A stretch of 43,229 nt of DNA from Oscillospiraceae bacterium (GTDB lineage Bacteria > Bacillota > Clostridia > Oscillospirales > Ruminococcaceae), in NCBI GenBank assembly GCA_020024475.1, contig JAHHTS010000010.1, positions 1-43,229 on the forward strand. The letters are read 5' to 3'. Below are positions 26,353-35,099 of this stretch, one piece after another. The position numbers and the translations under genes are program-made. The notes under the pieces were generated by a model, which saw only the letters and a program-made list of their open reading frames with translations, did not search any database and had not been told where the DNA came from. Within the stretch, counting starts at the first letter, position 1; the number at the start of each line of letters is the position of its first letter.

Positions 26353-27126
26353 ATGAAAAAATTACTTTCAATTATGCTTGCCGGCATAATGGCTCTTTCA
26401 CTTGTGGCTTGTGGGAGCAACTCATCTAAAGATGAAAAAACAAAACTTACACTTGCAACAAGTGCAGACTTTCCACCATACGAATATATAGCTGATGACC
26501 AATCTTTTGTAGGTATCGATATTGAAATTGCTGCAGCATTAGCTGAAAAACTCGAATTAGAATTTGAAGTTATAAATATGGACTTCAACTCAATTATTGC
26601 GTCAGTGTCATCAGGAAAATATGACATTGGTATGGCTGGTCTTACTGTTAGAGAAGACAGACTTCAGTCAGTTGATTTTACAAATAGTTTCGCAACAGGG
26701 GTACAAGCAGTTATAGTAAAAGAAGATAGTCCTATCAAAACAGTTGATGATTTATATGCAGAAGATGCAACATATAAAATTGGTGCTCAAATTTCAACAA
26801 CAGGCGCTATTTACTTTGCTGACGACATCGAAAATGGTAAAACAAAATGCACACTTAATGAATTTAAATCTGGTGCGGACGCAGTATCGGCATTGACATC
26901 TGGCAAAATTGACTGTATCATCATAGATAAAGAACCTGCAAAGAACTTTGTTTCTTCAAATGAAGGACTTAAAATTCTTGATACAGAATATGCAGTTGAA
27001 GACTATGCAATCTGTGTAAAGAAAGGAAATACAGACCTTCTCAATAAGCTAAATACAGCTTTGGAAGAACTTAAAGCAGACGGCACAATCGCAACAATTA
27101 TTGAAAAATATATTCCTACAAAATAA
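26353..27126 (+). CDS. Amino-acid ABC transporter substrate-binding lipoprotein (family 3)
   Basis: 257 residues. The signal peptide ends in the lipobox L-V-A-C with Cys20 as lipidation site, so it is tethered to the outer face of the membrane. The mature part begins KLTLATSADFPPYEYI and has the GIDIEIAAALAEKL and DFNSIIASVSSGKYDIGMAGLTVREDR stretches of polar amino-acid binding proteins (SBP_bac_3). It captures an amino acid for the permease and ATPase that follow. Specificity is not readable from sequence. GAGGAG supports the start. A stable stem-loop after the stop may raise its expression over that of the membrane parts. Confidence 0.93.
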   Translation: MKKLLSIMLAGIMALSLVACGSNSSKDEKTKLTLATSADFPPYEYIADDQSFVGIDIEIAAALAEKLELEFEVINMDFNSIIASVSSGKYDIGMAGLTVREDRLQSVDFTNSFATGVQAVIVKEDSPIKTVDDLYAEDATYKIGAQISTTGAIYFADDIENGKTKCTLNEFKSGADAVSALTSGKIDCIIIDKEPAKNFVSSNEGLKILDTEYAVEDYAICVKKGNTDLLNKLNTALEELKADGTIATIIEKYIPTK

Positions 27127-27141
27127 TTTATCAAAATTAAA

Positions 27142-27162
27142 GAGGGCAGTAATTCTGCCCTC
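27142..27162 (+). other. Intercistronic stem-loop between binding protein and permease
   Basis: Perfect 8-bp stem GAGGGCAG/CTGCCCTC with a 5-nt loop. No T-tract follows, so full termination is unlikely. Such hairpins between binding protein and permease often stabilise the upstream mRNA. Confidence 0.6.
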
Positions 27163-27185
27163 ATTATCTGTCTATGGAGGAAATA

Positions 27186-27911
27186 ATGGCCCTTTGGTTT
27201 GAAAATCTGAAATCACAATTTATACTTAATTTTATCGAAGGTGACAAATGGAAATGGCTTGTTGATGGCCTTATTGTGACATTACAAATCGCCTTCTTTG
27301 CTGTTATCATTGGTACAATAATAGGTGTACTTGTTGCAGTAATTCGTTCGTCTTATGATATGAACCACAAAAAACTGCATGGACCCATTCGTCCTATATT
27401 GAGTATTCTCAATTTCATAAGCAAAATTTATCTAACAGTTATTCGTGGAACTCCTGTTGTTGTACAACTTATGATTATGTACTATATAATTTTTGCATCA
27501 TCAACAAATGCTGTCGGAATTGCAACAATGGCGTTTGGTATTAACAGTGGTGCATATTTGGGAGAAATATTCCGTAGTGGTATTATGTCTATCGAAAAAG
27601 GCCAATTTGAGGCAGGTCGCTCATTGGGGTTTAGCTATATACAAACAATGTGGTATATAATTATTCCACAAGCACTTAAAAATGTGCTCCCTTCTTTATG
27701 TAATGAGTTTATTGCACTACTCAAAGAAACATCTGTTGCAGGTTATGTAACAATCACAGACCTCACACGCGCTGGCGACCTTATTCGTGGCAGAACATTC
27801 TCAGCATTTATGCCAATTTTTGCTGTTGCTCTTATTTATCTTGTGCTTGTAATGATTCTCACAAGCCTTGTAGGAAAATTAGAAAGGAAGTTAAGAACAA
27901 GTGACCACTAA
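27186..27911 (+). CDS. Amino-acid ABC transporter permease (HisM/GlnP type)
   Basis: 241 residues, about 5 TM helices. The inner-membrane permease carries the EAA loop in GQFEAGRSLGFSYIQTMWYIIIPQALKNVLP, which docks the ATPase. Family length is about 215-250. The ATG at 27186 is chosen because GGAGG lies 7 nt upstream; the in-frame ATG at 27174 overlaps that site. The last codons overlap the start of the ATPase gene. A single permease gene suggests a homodimer. Confidence 0.93.
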   Translation: MALWFENLKSQFILNFIEGDKWKWLVDGLIVTLQIAFFAVIIGTIIGVLVAVIRSSYDMNHKKLHGPIRPILSILNFISKIYLTVIRGTPVVVQLMIMYYIIFASSTNAVGIATMAFGINSGAYLGEIFRSGIMSIEKGQFEAGRSLGFSYIQTMWYIIIPQALKNVLPSLCNEFIALLKETSVAGYVTITDLTRAGDLIRGRTFSAFMPIFAVALIYLVLVMILTSLVGKLERKLRTSDH

Positions 27912-28641
27912 CGAAGTATTGATAAAAGTTGACAACCTCACAATGGATTTTGACGGTATGAGGGTTCTCAAAGGAATCTCAACAGAAATAAAAAAAGGCG
28001 AAGTTCTTGCAATAATTGGTGCATCTGGTAGTGGCAAAAGTACATTCCTTCGCACATTAAACCTTTTAGAAGAGCCATCAGGCGGTCATATATATTTTGA
28101 AGGCACTGATATCACCGATAAATCAATAGATATCAACCTTCATCGTCAAAAAATGGGGACTGTTTTTCAGCAGTTTAACCTTTTCCCACATATGACTATT
28201 TTACAGAATATGACATTAGGTCCAATAAAACTGCTCAAAAAAAGCAAAGAAGAAGCTGAAAAAGAAGCTTTAGAACTTCTAAATCGTGTAGGACTCAAGG
28301 ATAGAGCAATGGCATACCCAAACCAGCTTTCAGGTGGTCAAAAACAGCGTGTTGCTATTGTTCGTGCACTTGCAATGCATCCAGATGTAATGCTTTTTGA
28401 CGAACCTACTTCTGCCCTAGACCCTGAAATGGTTGGCGAAGTTCTTGATGTTATGAAAGAACTTGCAAAAGAAGGCATGACTATGGTTGTTGTTACTCAC
28501 GAAATGGGATTTGCTAGAGAAGTTGCTAGCAGAGTAATGTTCATCTCTGAAGGTATAATTGCTGAAGAAGGTGAGCCTCAAGAATTTTTTTCTCATCCTA
28601 AAAATCAAAGATTAAAAGAATTTCTTTCAAAAGTTTTATAA
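27901..28641 (+). CDS. Amino-acid ABC transporter ATP-binding protein (GlnQ/HisP type)
   Basis: 246 residues. Energises the importer. Walker A GASGSGKST (40-48), Q-loop in FQQFNLFPHMT, signature LSGGQKQRVAIVRAL, Walker B VMLFDEPTSALDPE and switch His in VVTHEMGF are all intact. The GTG start at 27901 overlaps the permease end by 11 nt; AAGGAA lies about 12 nt upstream, so translation is probably coupled. Last gene of the operon, followed by a strong terminator. Confidence 0.95.
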   Translation: MTTNEVLIKVDNLTMDFDGMRVLKGISTEIKKGEVLAIIGASGSGKSTFLRTLNLLEEPSGGHIYFEGTDITDKSIDINLHRQKMGTVFQQFNLFPHMTILQNMTLGPIKLLKKSKEEAEKEALELLNRVGLKDRAMAYPNQLSGGQKQRVAIVRALAMHPDVMLFDEPTSALDPEMVGEVLDVMKELAKEGMTMVVVTHEMGFAREVASRVMFISEGIIAEEGEPQEFFSHPKNQRLKEFLSKVL

Positions 28642-28642
28642 T

Positions 28643-28670
28643 AAAAAAGCACCCGAAAAGGTGCTTTTTT
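28643..28670 (+). terminator. Terminator of the ABC importer operon
   Basis: The stem AAAAAAGCACC/GGTGCTTTTTT with a 6-nt loop, right after the stop of the ATPase gene. Confidence 0.9.
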
Positions 28671-29490
28671 ATTATTTATATTTTATTTACTACTATTTTT
28701 ATATTAAGATTCTAATATAAGTATGTAAATATATACTATTAGTAATTTAAAAATTCAAAATAATACATCACCATATAAATTGTCATTACATTATTCATAT
28801 AGCTAAATGATAATATTTTATATTAATGCCACAAACCACTCCATAAACAATTTTTATAGTTCCGTTGTATATAGTTACTACATTTTGCTAGGTAAAAACT
28901 ATTCTCTCTCAATTTTCTCTTTCCATGATATTCACATTACGCTTGCTAACAGTATCATATGGTCTTGCTTTAGGCTTTTCAAACTCTCACTCTATAAAAA
29001 TTTTTTCATCTTTTACTCTTGATATATATTTTTTATGAATGAGCACTCACCAATTACCCATACTTGCACAATCTAAATATCTTGCAATAGCTTTATATTA
29101 ATATCATCTAATATATTATTATCCACCATTTATGCTTTGATTATTTTAAATAACTTTATATCCGTTTTGTTGTAAAAATAAATCAGATTGAAGCAAACAT
29201 TGATCTAGAAAATTCACTATTCTATAATGATTAAAATATGTGTGAGTAAGTTTATCATAAATTTTATAGATAATTGTACCTTATAGTTTAATAACAATGA
29301 TAATAGCATTTTAAGTTTGCCCACAAACTATTCAACAGTTAAAAATCAATACATCATTGAAACCAAGTGAAAATATTTTTACTTTTAATTTTTTGGCATT
29401 TCAATAATCTATTTATAGAAACATGGCGTCGAAAATTATTATCATTATAACATAGTCTAATATCATAAACAAAGTCTAAAATACAAAAAT
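28671..29490. other. Gene-poor AT-rich stretch
   Basis: About 820 bp with no convincing gene. The longest frame (28807-29022, 71 codons) has no ribosome binding site and low-complexity composition. No tRNA, repeat array, riboswitch or insertion-sequence end was recognised. It could be decayed sequence. Confidence 0.5.
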
Positions 29491-29517
29491 AAAAAGAGTT
29501 GCCATTAAGACAACTCT
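29491..29517 (-). terminator. Terminator of the HD-domain gene
   Basis: AGAGTTG (29495-29501) pairs with CAACTCT (29511-29517), 9-nt loop, then TTTTATTTTT on the minus strand. Confidence 0.8.
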
Positions 29518-29523
29518 CTCCTA

Positions 29524-30084
29524 TTATTTTGCACCAATCTCAAGTTCATCAGCATGTTCTTTCATTGCTTCAATACAAATAGATGCAACATCCTTAACTT
29601 CCATGTTTAGCATTTCACAGCCTTTTTTTATAACTTCTCTATTGCATTTAGCAGCGAATTTCTTGTCTTTAAATTTTTTCATGAAACTGGAAATTTCCAT
29701 ATCTGTAATTCCTGCTGGTCTCATTCTTGCTGCTGCTTGTATAATACCAGTTAATTCATCAACTGTAAAAAGTGACTTTTCAATTGTAGTAATAGGTTCA
29801 ACATCATTGCAAACAGTATAGCCATGTGCAAGAATCGTTCTTATTTCTTCATCAGTTAAACCTTCTGATTTAAGTGGCTCTGCTGTATGCTGAAGGTGTT
29901 CATCAGGATACTGTTCATAATCATAGTCGTGTAGATATCCAATTGCCTGCCAGTGTTCTACATTTTCTCCAAAATGTTTTGCAAGTCCTCCCATAGCATA
30001 CATAACATTTTTAGCATGAAGAATAAGATGTGGTTCTTTTGTTGTTCTCGCTAAAATCTCCTTAGCTTTATCAAGTGTAAGCAT
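29524..30084 (-). CDS. HD-domain phosphohydrolase-like protein
   Basis: 186 residues. HLILHAKNV supplies the first His (about 23-27), and AIGYLHDYDYEQYP (about 61-74) gives the HD pair; later HLQHTAEPL and TILAHGY supply further His. This is the HD superfamily, which acts on nucleotides or phosphate esters; the substrate here is unknown. The start at 30084 follows GAGAGGTG by 6 nt; the longer ATG at 30099 is part of that site. It lies 58 nt after the Crp-family gene on the same strand and may be cotranscribed with it. Confidence 0.8.
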   Translation of the reverse strand: MLTLDKAKEILARTTKEPHLILHAKNVMYAMGGLAKHFGENVEHWQAIGYLHDYDYEQYPDEHLQHTAEPLKSEGLTDEEIRTILAHGYTVCNDVEPITTIEKSLFTVDELTGIIQAAARMRPAGITDMEISSFMKKFKDKKFAAKCNREVIKKGCEMLNMEVKDVASICIEAMKEHADELEIGAK

Positions 30085-30141
30085 AAATGCACCTCTCATA
30101 TTATTTTAGTATATTGATATAATAATAGCACTACAATTTCT

Positions 30142-30783
30142 TTAAATCAACAATGTAAACCTATTTTTATAATAATCTATAATTCCATCTTTTTTCATTC
30201 TTGAAAGTTCTCGCGAAAGAGCACTTCTATCTACTCCTAAAAAATCTGCCATTAGTCGGCGGTCAAGGTCTATTAAAAATGTTTTAGCTTCTTTAATGTC
30301 ACTTTGCCATTTCAAATAAGTTATAACTTTTTCTCTAACACTTTTTAGCATAAGTATATCCGTTCTTTTATTCTGTAAAAAGTATTTTATAGATATATTT
30401 TGTATCATATTCCGTAATACTTTATGTATAAGCTCATGATCAGAAGAAATAAGCCGATTATAATCTATAAACAAAACGGTACATTTTTCTATTGCTTGCA
30501 CTGTAACTGGACTTGCAAATCCATTCGCACCAGATAGAATATCACCAAAGACTTGTCTTTCATTCATTTTTGAAACTATTATTTCCTCGCCATCTGGAGT
30601 ATATTTTTTACCAATAACATTTCCGTCTATAACTATTCCTATATTGTCTACAATATCTCCCTGATGCACAATAACATCTTGTTCATCAAATTTTTTAATC
30701 ATATGTGGTATTACTGAAATAATTTCTTGTATTTCTGATTTGTTCATTCCATGAAACAAAACATTATTTTCTAAACTTACCAT
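30142..30783 (-). CDS. Crp/Fnr family transcriptional regulator
   Basis: 213 residues: N-terminal cyclic-nucleotide-binding-type beta barrel (about 15-125), dimerisation helix (about 127-150), and C-terminal helix-turn-helix with recognition segment MADFLGVDRSALSRELSRMKKDG (start about 178). It lacks the cysteine cluster of oxygen-sensing FNR (a single Cys), so an [4Fe-4S] sensor is unlikely. GAAGG precedes the ATG. Its own promoter is at 30811-30838. Targets and effector are not readable. Confidence 0.88.
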   Translation of the reverse strand: MVSLENNVLFHGMNKSEIQEIISVIPHMIKKFDEQDVIVHQGDIVDNIGIVIDGNVIGKKYTPDGEEIIVSKMNERQVFGDILSGANGFASPVTVQAIEKCTVLFIDYNRLISSDHELIHKVLRNMIQNISIKYFLQNKRTDILMLKSVREKVITYLKWQSDIKEAKTFLIDLDRRLMADFLGVDRSALSRELSRMKKDGIIDYYKNRFTLLI

Positions 30784-30810
30784 ATTATATAACCTTCAAC
30801 TGCAATTTCT

Positions 30811-30838
30811 ATTATATTTATTATATTATATATTGCAA
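30811..30838 (-). promoter_or_regulatory. Promoter of the Crp-family gene
   Basis: On the minus strand: TTGCAA (30838-30833), 16 bp, TATAAT (30816-30811), about 27 bp before the ATG. Confidence 0.65.
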
Positions 30839-30846
30839 ATTTTAAC

Positions 30847-30880
30847 AAAAAAAGAACAACTGCGTTTTTTCGCAGTTGTC
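30847..30880 (-). terminator. Terminator of the ferredoxin gene
   Basis: The stem ACAACTGCG/CGCAGTTGT (30856-30864 with 30871-30879), 6-nt loop, then a TTCTTTTTTTG tail on the minus strand. Confidence 0.85.
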
Positions 30881-30895
30881 CTTCATATCATTAAA

Positions 30896-31063
30896 TTATT
30901 CTTCAACGATAGCTTCTACTGGGCACTGTGCTGCACATGCACCACATTCGATACATACGTCCTGGTTGATTTCGTAGATATCGCCTTCTGAGATAGCTTC
31001 TACTGGACACTGACCTGCGCAAGAACCGCAAGCAATGCAAGCATCTGTAATTCTGTATGCCAT
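30896..31063 (-). CDS. 2[4Fe-4S] ferredoxin, clostridial type
   Basis: A 55-residue electron carrier, too short for many gene-length cut-offs. Two CxxCxxCxxxCP motifs are intact: the first begins at Cys9 (CIACGSCAGQCP) and the second at Cys37 (CIECGACAAQCP), each binding one 4Fe-4S cluster. The starting MAYRITDACI and internal symmetry are those of Clostridium ferredoxins, which carry low-potential electrons in anaerobic metabolism. GGAGG is 11 nt before the ATG. Monocistronic, with its own terminator. Its codon choice is rather GC-rich compared with neighbours, as expected for high expression. Confidence 0.95.
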   Translation of the reverse strand: MAYRITDACIACGSCAGQCPVEAISEGDIYEINQDVCIECGACAAQCPVEAIVEE

Positions 31064-31109
31064 GATTAAATTACCTCCATTATAATTAAAAGCTTAATTG
31101 CTCAAATAT

Positions 31110-31138
31110 AGTCTACTACAAAAGTGTAAAATATGCAA
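31110..31138 (-). promoter_or_regulatory. Possible promoter of the ferredoxin gene
   Basis: On the minus strand: TTGCAT (31138-31133), 17 bp, TAGACT (31115-31110). Spacing is ideal but both boxes match only four of six consensus bases. Confidence 0.4.
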
Positions 31139-31165
31139 CTATAAATTTTGTGAATAAATCACCAA

Positions 31166-32035
31166 TCAATCTTCAAGCTTTTTAAGTTCCTTTTCAAGGT
31201 TTTTATCTGTATGAGTCTTGCCAGATTTACGCAAAACCCTTATATCATCAACATTATAATCTTTAGGTGCTCCTTCTTTATTTTTATCAAGTTTCACTTT
31301 AAGTTTTCCCGAAAGAAGATTTACTTCGCTCACAATACCTGTTCCTTCATCAGTTTCAACAAGACTGCCTACACCAGGAGTAATACTATTAAGATATTCA
31401 TAAACATTTTGTTCATAACTAAGGCAGCACATAAGCCTTCCACAGCTACCACTGATTTTTGTAGGGTTAAGCGAAAGTCCTTGTTCCTTAGCCATTTTTA
31501 TACTTACAGGTGTAAAATCCGAAAGAAATCTTGAACAACAAAATGGTTGTCCACACACTCCAATACCACCCATCATTTTACTTTCATCTCTAACTCCAAT
31601 TTGACGAAGTTCTATTCTTGTACGGAAAACCTGGGCTAATTCTTTAACTAATTCTCTAAAATCAACACGACCATCTGCTGTAAAGTAGAATAATGCTTTA
31701 CTTCTGTCAAAAGTATATTCAACATCTATAAGTTTCATTTCCAGTTTATGTTTCTCAATCTTTTCAAGACAGATTTCAAAAGCCTTTTTTTCATCTTTAC
31801 GGTTTTGATTCATCTTTTCTATATCTTGCTTAGTCGCAATTCGGGATACAGATTTGAGAGGTTTTACAATTTTGTCTTCACTTTCTTCATGTATGCCTTG
31901 TACAACAAGTCCACATTCAAGCCCTCTTGCAGTATCTACGATAACATAATCTCCTTTATTAATATCAAATTCAGATGGATCAAAAAAGTAAACTTTTCCG
32001 CTTTCTTTAAATCGTACTCCTATAACTTTAATCAT
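31166..32035 (-). CDS. ricT: PSP1-domain protein RicT (YaaT)
   Basis: 289 residues. The start MIKVIGVRFKESGKVYFFDP and the two cysteine groups GVCGQPFCCSRF and GSCGRLMCCLSYE are diagnostic of the PSP1/YaaT family. In Bacillus RicT works with RicA and RicF in a Fe-S-containing complex that assists RNase Y in mRNA maturation and affects sporulation. Synteny with darA and holB is as in Bacillus. No good Shine-Dalgarno lies before this ATG. An 8-codon frame beginning at an ATG after AAAGG ends in TGA overlapping the ricT ATG (ATGA), which could couple translation. Alternative starts would cut the conserved N-terminus. Confidence 0.92.
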   Translation of the reverse strand: MIKVIGVRFKESGKVYFFDPSEFDINKGDYVIVDTARGLECGLVVQGIHEESEDKIVKPLKSVSRIATKQDIEKMNQNRKDEKKAFEICLEKIEKHKLEMKLIDVEYTFDRSKALFYFTADGRVDFRELVKELAQVFRTRIELRQIGVRDESKMMGGIGVCGQPFCCSRFLSDFTPVSIKMAKEQGLSLNPTKISGSCGRLMCCLSYEQNVYEYLNSITPGVGSLVETDEGTGIVSEVNLLSGKLKVKLDKNKEGAPKDYNVDDIRVLRKSGKTHTDKNLEKELKKLED

Positions 32036-32043
32036 TTATCAAA

Positions 32044-32058
32044 ATGCAAAATTTGCAT
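32044..32058. repeat. Near-perfect palindrome in the ricT leader
   Basis: ATGCAAA-A-TTTGCAT, 7-bp arms around one base, between holB and ricT. Could be a protein-binding site; too tight for a strong hairpin. Confidence 0.4.
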
Positions 32059-32117
32059 ATCCTTTCTTAAAAACTATTATCTATTTATATTTTATAAAAA
32101 ATACTTTAAAAATGCAA

Positions 32118-32984
32118 TTATTTTGTTATTTCAATAGCAAAATTTTCAATTACTAAGTTCAAGTTAACATTATTTTCTATAATTTGTTTATACTTTTGAA
32201 TTGTATTGATAATATAAACTGTTTGTATTGATAAATTTCTATGACAAATATCTATCAAATCATCAAGAAAAAGCTTAAAATCTTCTTTATTTTTATTGTA
32301 AATATAGCATAATTTCGATACTTCATATGCGTTATTCTGCTTTATATATTTATAAGTAGACACTGCATTTTGTAATATGGCATATCGTTTATCATTAAAA
32401 ATGACATTTTTTATTTTTCCGATATTTTCACCATAAATTGAAATAAATCTTTCAATTGTATCCATATCAACATCTTCATCAATAAAAAACTGCTTAACTT
32501 CATTTTTTTTGGGACAACTTAAAGTATATATCGAACATCTCGAACGAATAGTTGGCATAATTGACTGAGGTTGATTGGTAGTCAAAATATATGTTATATC
32601 ATCTTTTGGTTCTTCCAAATTTTTTAAAAGAGCATTTGCAGAATTTGAGTTAAAGTTTTCGCAATTTTGAATAATTACAACTCGCTTTTCACCGCTGATA
32701 GATGAAAAATTAACATTTTCATTTATTTGTCTTATTTTATCAACTTTTATTAGTCCACTTGCACCTTCGCCATGCACTACTTGAACCAAAGGGTTTTTAC
32801 CTTGTTTTATACTGTCCAAATCGCTTGTGCCGATAATATCACAAGCCAATAAAAAAGCAAAATGGTTTACTCCCATACCTTTTTCACCACACAGAAGCAA
32901 ACCATGAGAAAGCCGCCCTGCTGCCAGTGCACCAAGGAGGCTTTCTTTAATATTCATATTACCGGTAAATGTGTTTAACAACAT
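32118..32984 (-). CDS. holB: DNA polymerase III delta' subunit
   Basis: 288 residues; part of the clamp loader that opens the beta clamp in replication. Recognisable segments are GRLSHGLLLCGEKGMG, an IRQINENVNFSSISGEKRVVII stretch, and NSANALLKNLEEPKDDITYIL followed by TIRSRC (the SRC motif). The P-loop is degenerate: GEKGMGVNHF lacks the Lys-Ser/Thr of a working Walker A, in keeping with delta' being a non-hydrolysing subunit, and the zinc-finger cysteines are missing. It is somewhat shorter than B. subtilis HolB. Its ATG overlaps the darA stop (TAATG), so translation is probably coupled. Confidence 0.9.
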   Translation of the reverse strand: MLLNTFTGNMNIKESLLGALAAGRLSHGLLLCGEKGMGVNHFAFLLACDIIGTSDLDSIKQGKNPLVQVVHGEGASGLIKVDKIRQINENVNFSSISGEKRVVIIQNCENFNSNSANALLKNLEEPKDDITYILTTNQPQSIMPTIRSRCSIYTLSCPKKNEVKQFFIDEDVDMDTIERFISIYGENIGKIKNVIFNDKRYAILQNAVSTYKYIKQNNAYEVSKLCYIYNKNKEDFKLFLDDLIDICHRNLSIQTVYIINTIQKYKQIIENNVNLNLVIENFAIEITK

Positions 32985-33307
32985 TATACTTTTAAGAACT
33001 TATCAACAGGAACAACAAAAATTGTAGCACCGCCAACTGTAACTTCCAATGGGAATGCTGTTGTAACTCCGATGCCATATGTAGCTGTTGAAGGAACAAT
33101 TTCCTGACGTTTCTGTGAATGAGCCTTGATAGTTTCAATTACTTCATCAACTTTATCATCTTCTGTACCAATGATAAGTGTAATATTACCAGCCATAAGG
33201 AATCCACCAGTTGTAGCAAGCTTTGTAACTGAGAATTTAGATTTTGTCAAAGCCTGAGATACTTCTGTAGAATCTTCTTTATTGATAATAGCAAATATAA
33301 GTTTCAT
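32984..33307 (-). CDS. darA: Cyclic-di-AMP receptor protein DarA (PII-like)
   Basis: 107 residues, same length as B. subtilis DarA (YaaQ). A cytoplasmic PII-like trimer that binds c-di-AMP; the binding loop TTGGFLMAGN (about 32-41) and the large flexible T-loop-like region with EIVPSTATYGIG are visible. By family it signals nucleotide status to unidentified partners. AAGGAGGG gives a strong ribosome binding site. It is the first gene of the darA-holB-ricT unit; the yaaR gene found between darA and holB in Bacillus is absent here. Confidence 0.93.
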   Translation of the reverse strand: MKLIFAIINKEDSTEVSQALTKSKFSVTKLATTGGFLMAGNITLIIGTEDDKVDEVIETIKAHSQKRQEIVPSTATYGIGVTTAFPLEVTVGGATIFVVPVDKFLKV

Positions 33308-33464
33308 AAATAACCCTCCTTAAAGGATGTTTTATTTCATATCAAAGATTTATAATATCTTTTAACATATGATAACACTAAATTATAAAAATTTCTACTG
33401 TTTTTTTTCATTTCATTATATTTACACAATAACAACAATATAAAAATGTGTAAATTTACATAAT

Positions 33465-35084
33465 TCAACAACGAGTTGGATAATCTTCCAATAATCTCCG
33501 CTTTATAGGAATCATAGCATTTTGGGCCATTGAAAGATAGCGTACCCCTAAATCAATATATGCTTTTGCACACTCTGCATCAGCTGCGCTCTCTCCGCAA
33601 ATTGAAACTTTTATACCAGCCTTTTTTGCATTTTTAACTGTAATATCAATAAGTTTCAAAACTGCTGGGTGGAGAGGGTCATAATACATAACTGTGTCAG
33701 TACTCATACGATCCGCTGCCATAGTATACTGAGTTAGGTCATTTGTCCCAATTGAGAAAAACTCTACATATTTTGCAAGCTCGTCACTTATAATAGCTGC
33801 AGCAGGTGTTTCTATCATAATACCCCATTTTACATTATCTTTTTGAATAATTTTGTCGTCTAGTAATTGTTTTTTCAATTCATTAACCATTTCTAAATAA
33901 TCCACAACATCTTTTACTGTTGAAACCATTGGTAACATTACATTGACAGTCCCCTGCTTATCAGCAGCCATAAATAGTGCTTGGGTTTGCTGCATAAATA
34001 ATTCTTTATATTTATATTGTAAACGAATACCTCTCATACCGAGGGCTGGATTAGCTTCTTTTTCAGATATTATGCCATCTACCTGTTTATCTGCTCCTAT
34101 GTCGAATATTCGAATCGTTATAGGCTTGCCTTTGGCTGCTTTTATACATTCACAATAAAATTTATATTGACTTTCTAGTGTTGGTAAACTACTTTTCATA
34201 AATAAAATTTCACTTCTGACAAGCCCTATACCTTTTGCACCATTATTTATTGCAAGTGTTATATCTTCGGGATCATTACAATTTGCCCAAACCTCTACTT
34301 GTTCTCCATTATCTAAACAAATATTCTTTTCTCTTAATTCTATAAGAGACTGTTTTTCTCTATGTTCTTGTTTAATTCTATGGGTAAATAATGTTACTGT
34401 TCCCTCGTTAGGTGTAATATAAATTTCACCTGAATAACCATCTACACAAACTTCTCGTCCATTATTAAGAGGATTCAAAATTTCACTATCTAATCCGCAC
34501 ACAGAAGGGATACCCATTGTGCGGGCAATTATATTTGCGTGGCTCTGATAACTGCCTCCAACAGTTATAAATCCCATAGCAAATCTACGATCTATCGATG
34601 CCAAATCACTTGGTAAAATTTCATCAGCAACAATTATTGACGGTTCTGTTAGGTTAAATCTTTCTCTACTTCTTCCATCAAGAATATCTACAACCCTACC
34701 TAAAACATCACGAATATCGCATGTTCTATCAGCAAGATAATGATCTCCTGTGCTTTTAAGGCGATTACAATATTCTTCCATTGCTATCTCGACACTACGA
34801 GCTGATCCTTTTCCTTCAGCAATATGATGTTGAATCATTTGGTTTAAGCCATTATCGTCGAGCATAACAAGTTGGAAATTCAATATATTTTGATGTTCAT
34901 TATCACTTGTTCGCATTAGCTGTCTTATTTCATCTTTAGCTAAAATAATAGCTGCTTCATAAAGAGCTTTTTCACGATGCGTTGCCAAAACCACTCTTTT
35001 GAAACCTATAATACGGCGGTTTATTACTTTTATTTTGCCAATAGCCAAACCGCCTGAGGCTGCGTTTCCTATGTACTTAATCAT
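33465..35084 (-). CDS. PTS enzyme I (phosphoenolpyruvate-protein phosphotransferase), divergent
   Basis: 539 residues. Domains in order: N-terminal HPr-binding/phosphohistidine part (about 1-225) and C-terminal PEP-binding TIM barrel (about 245-535). The active-site His is His182 in GGSYQSHANIIARTMGIP. The barrel shows KGIGLVRSEILFM, GMRGIRLQYK, MVSTVKDVVDYLE, IMIETPAAAII, FSIGTNDLTQYTMAADR and the catalytic Cys in SICGESAAD. The loop GGSYQSH is one residue longer than the usual GGRTSH, and the protein is about 30 residues shorter than typical EI. It follows a GT-C-like membrane protein gene by 15 nt and has no HPr gene beside it. It may be the main EI or a specialised paralogue. Confidence 0.85.
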   Translation of the reverse strand: MIKYIGNAASGGLAIGKIKVINRRIIGFKRVVLATHREKALYEAAIILAKDEIRQLMRTSDNEHQNILNFQLVMLDDNGLNQMIQHHIAEGKGSARSVEIAMEEYCNRLKSTGDHYLADRTCDIRDVLGRVVDILDGRSRERFNLTEPSIIVADEILPSDLASIDRRFAMGFITVGGSYQSHANIIARTMGIPSVCGLDSEILNPLNNGREVCVDGYSGEIYITPNEGTVTLFTHRIKQEHREKQSLIELREKNICLDNGEQVEVWANCNDPEDITLAINNGAKGIGLVRSEILFMKSSLPTLESQYKFYCECIKAAKGKPITIRIFDIGADKQVDGIISEKEANPALGMRGIRLQYKYKELFMQQTQALFMAADKQGTVNVMLPMVSTVKDVVDYLEMVNELKKQLLDDKIIQKDNVKWGIMIETPAAAIISDELAKYVEFFSIGTNDLTQYTMAADRMSTDTVMYYDPLHPAVLKLIDITVKNAKKAGIKVSICGESAADAECAKAYIDLGVRYLSMAQNAMIPIKRRLLEDYPTRC

Positions 35085-35099
35085 AAAATTCTCCGTGTA

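Noticed and set aside
28807..29022. 71-codon plus-strand frame as a small gene
   Set aside because: No ribosome binding site, low-complexity AT-driven residues, no recognisable motif.
31748..32137. 129-codon plus-strand frame
   Set aside because: Antisense to ricT, which is confidently identified; no ribosome binding site.
33447..33460. Terminator after enzyme I (TGTAAATTTACA)
   Set aside because: The palindrome has no loop bases left for a stable stem and no GC pairs beyond the ends; not convincing.
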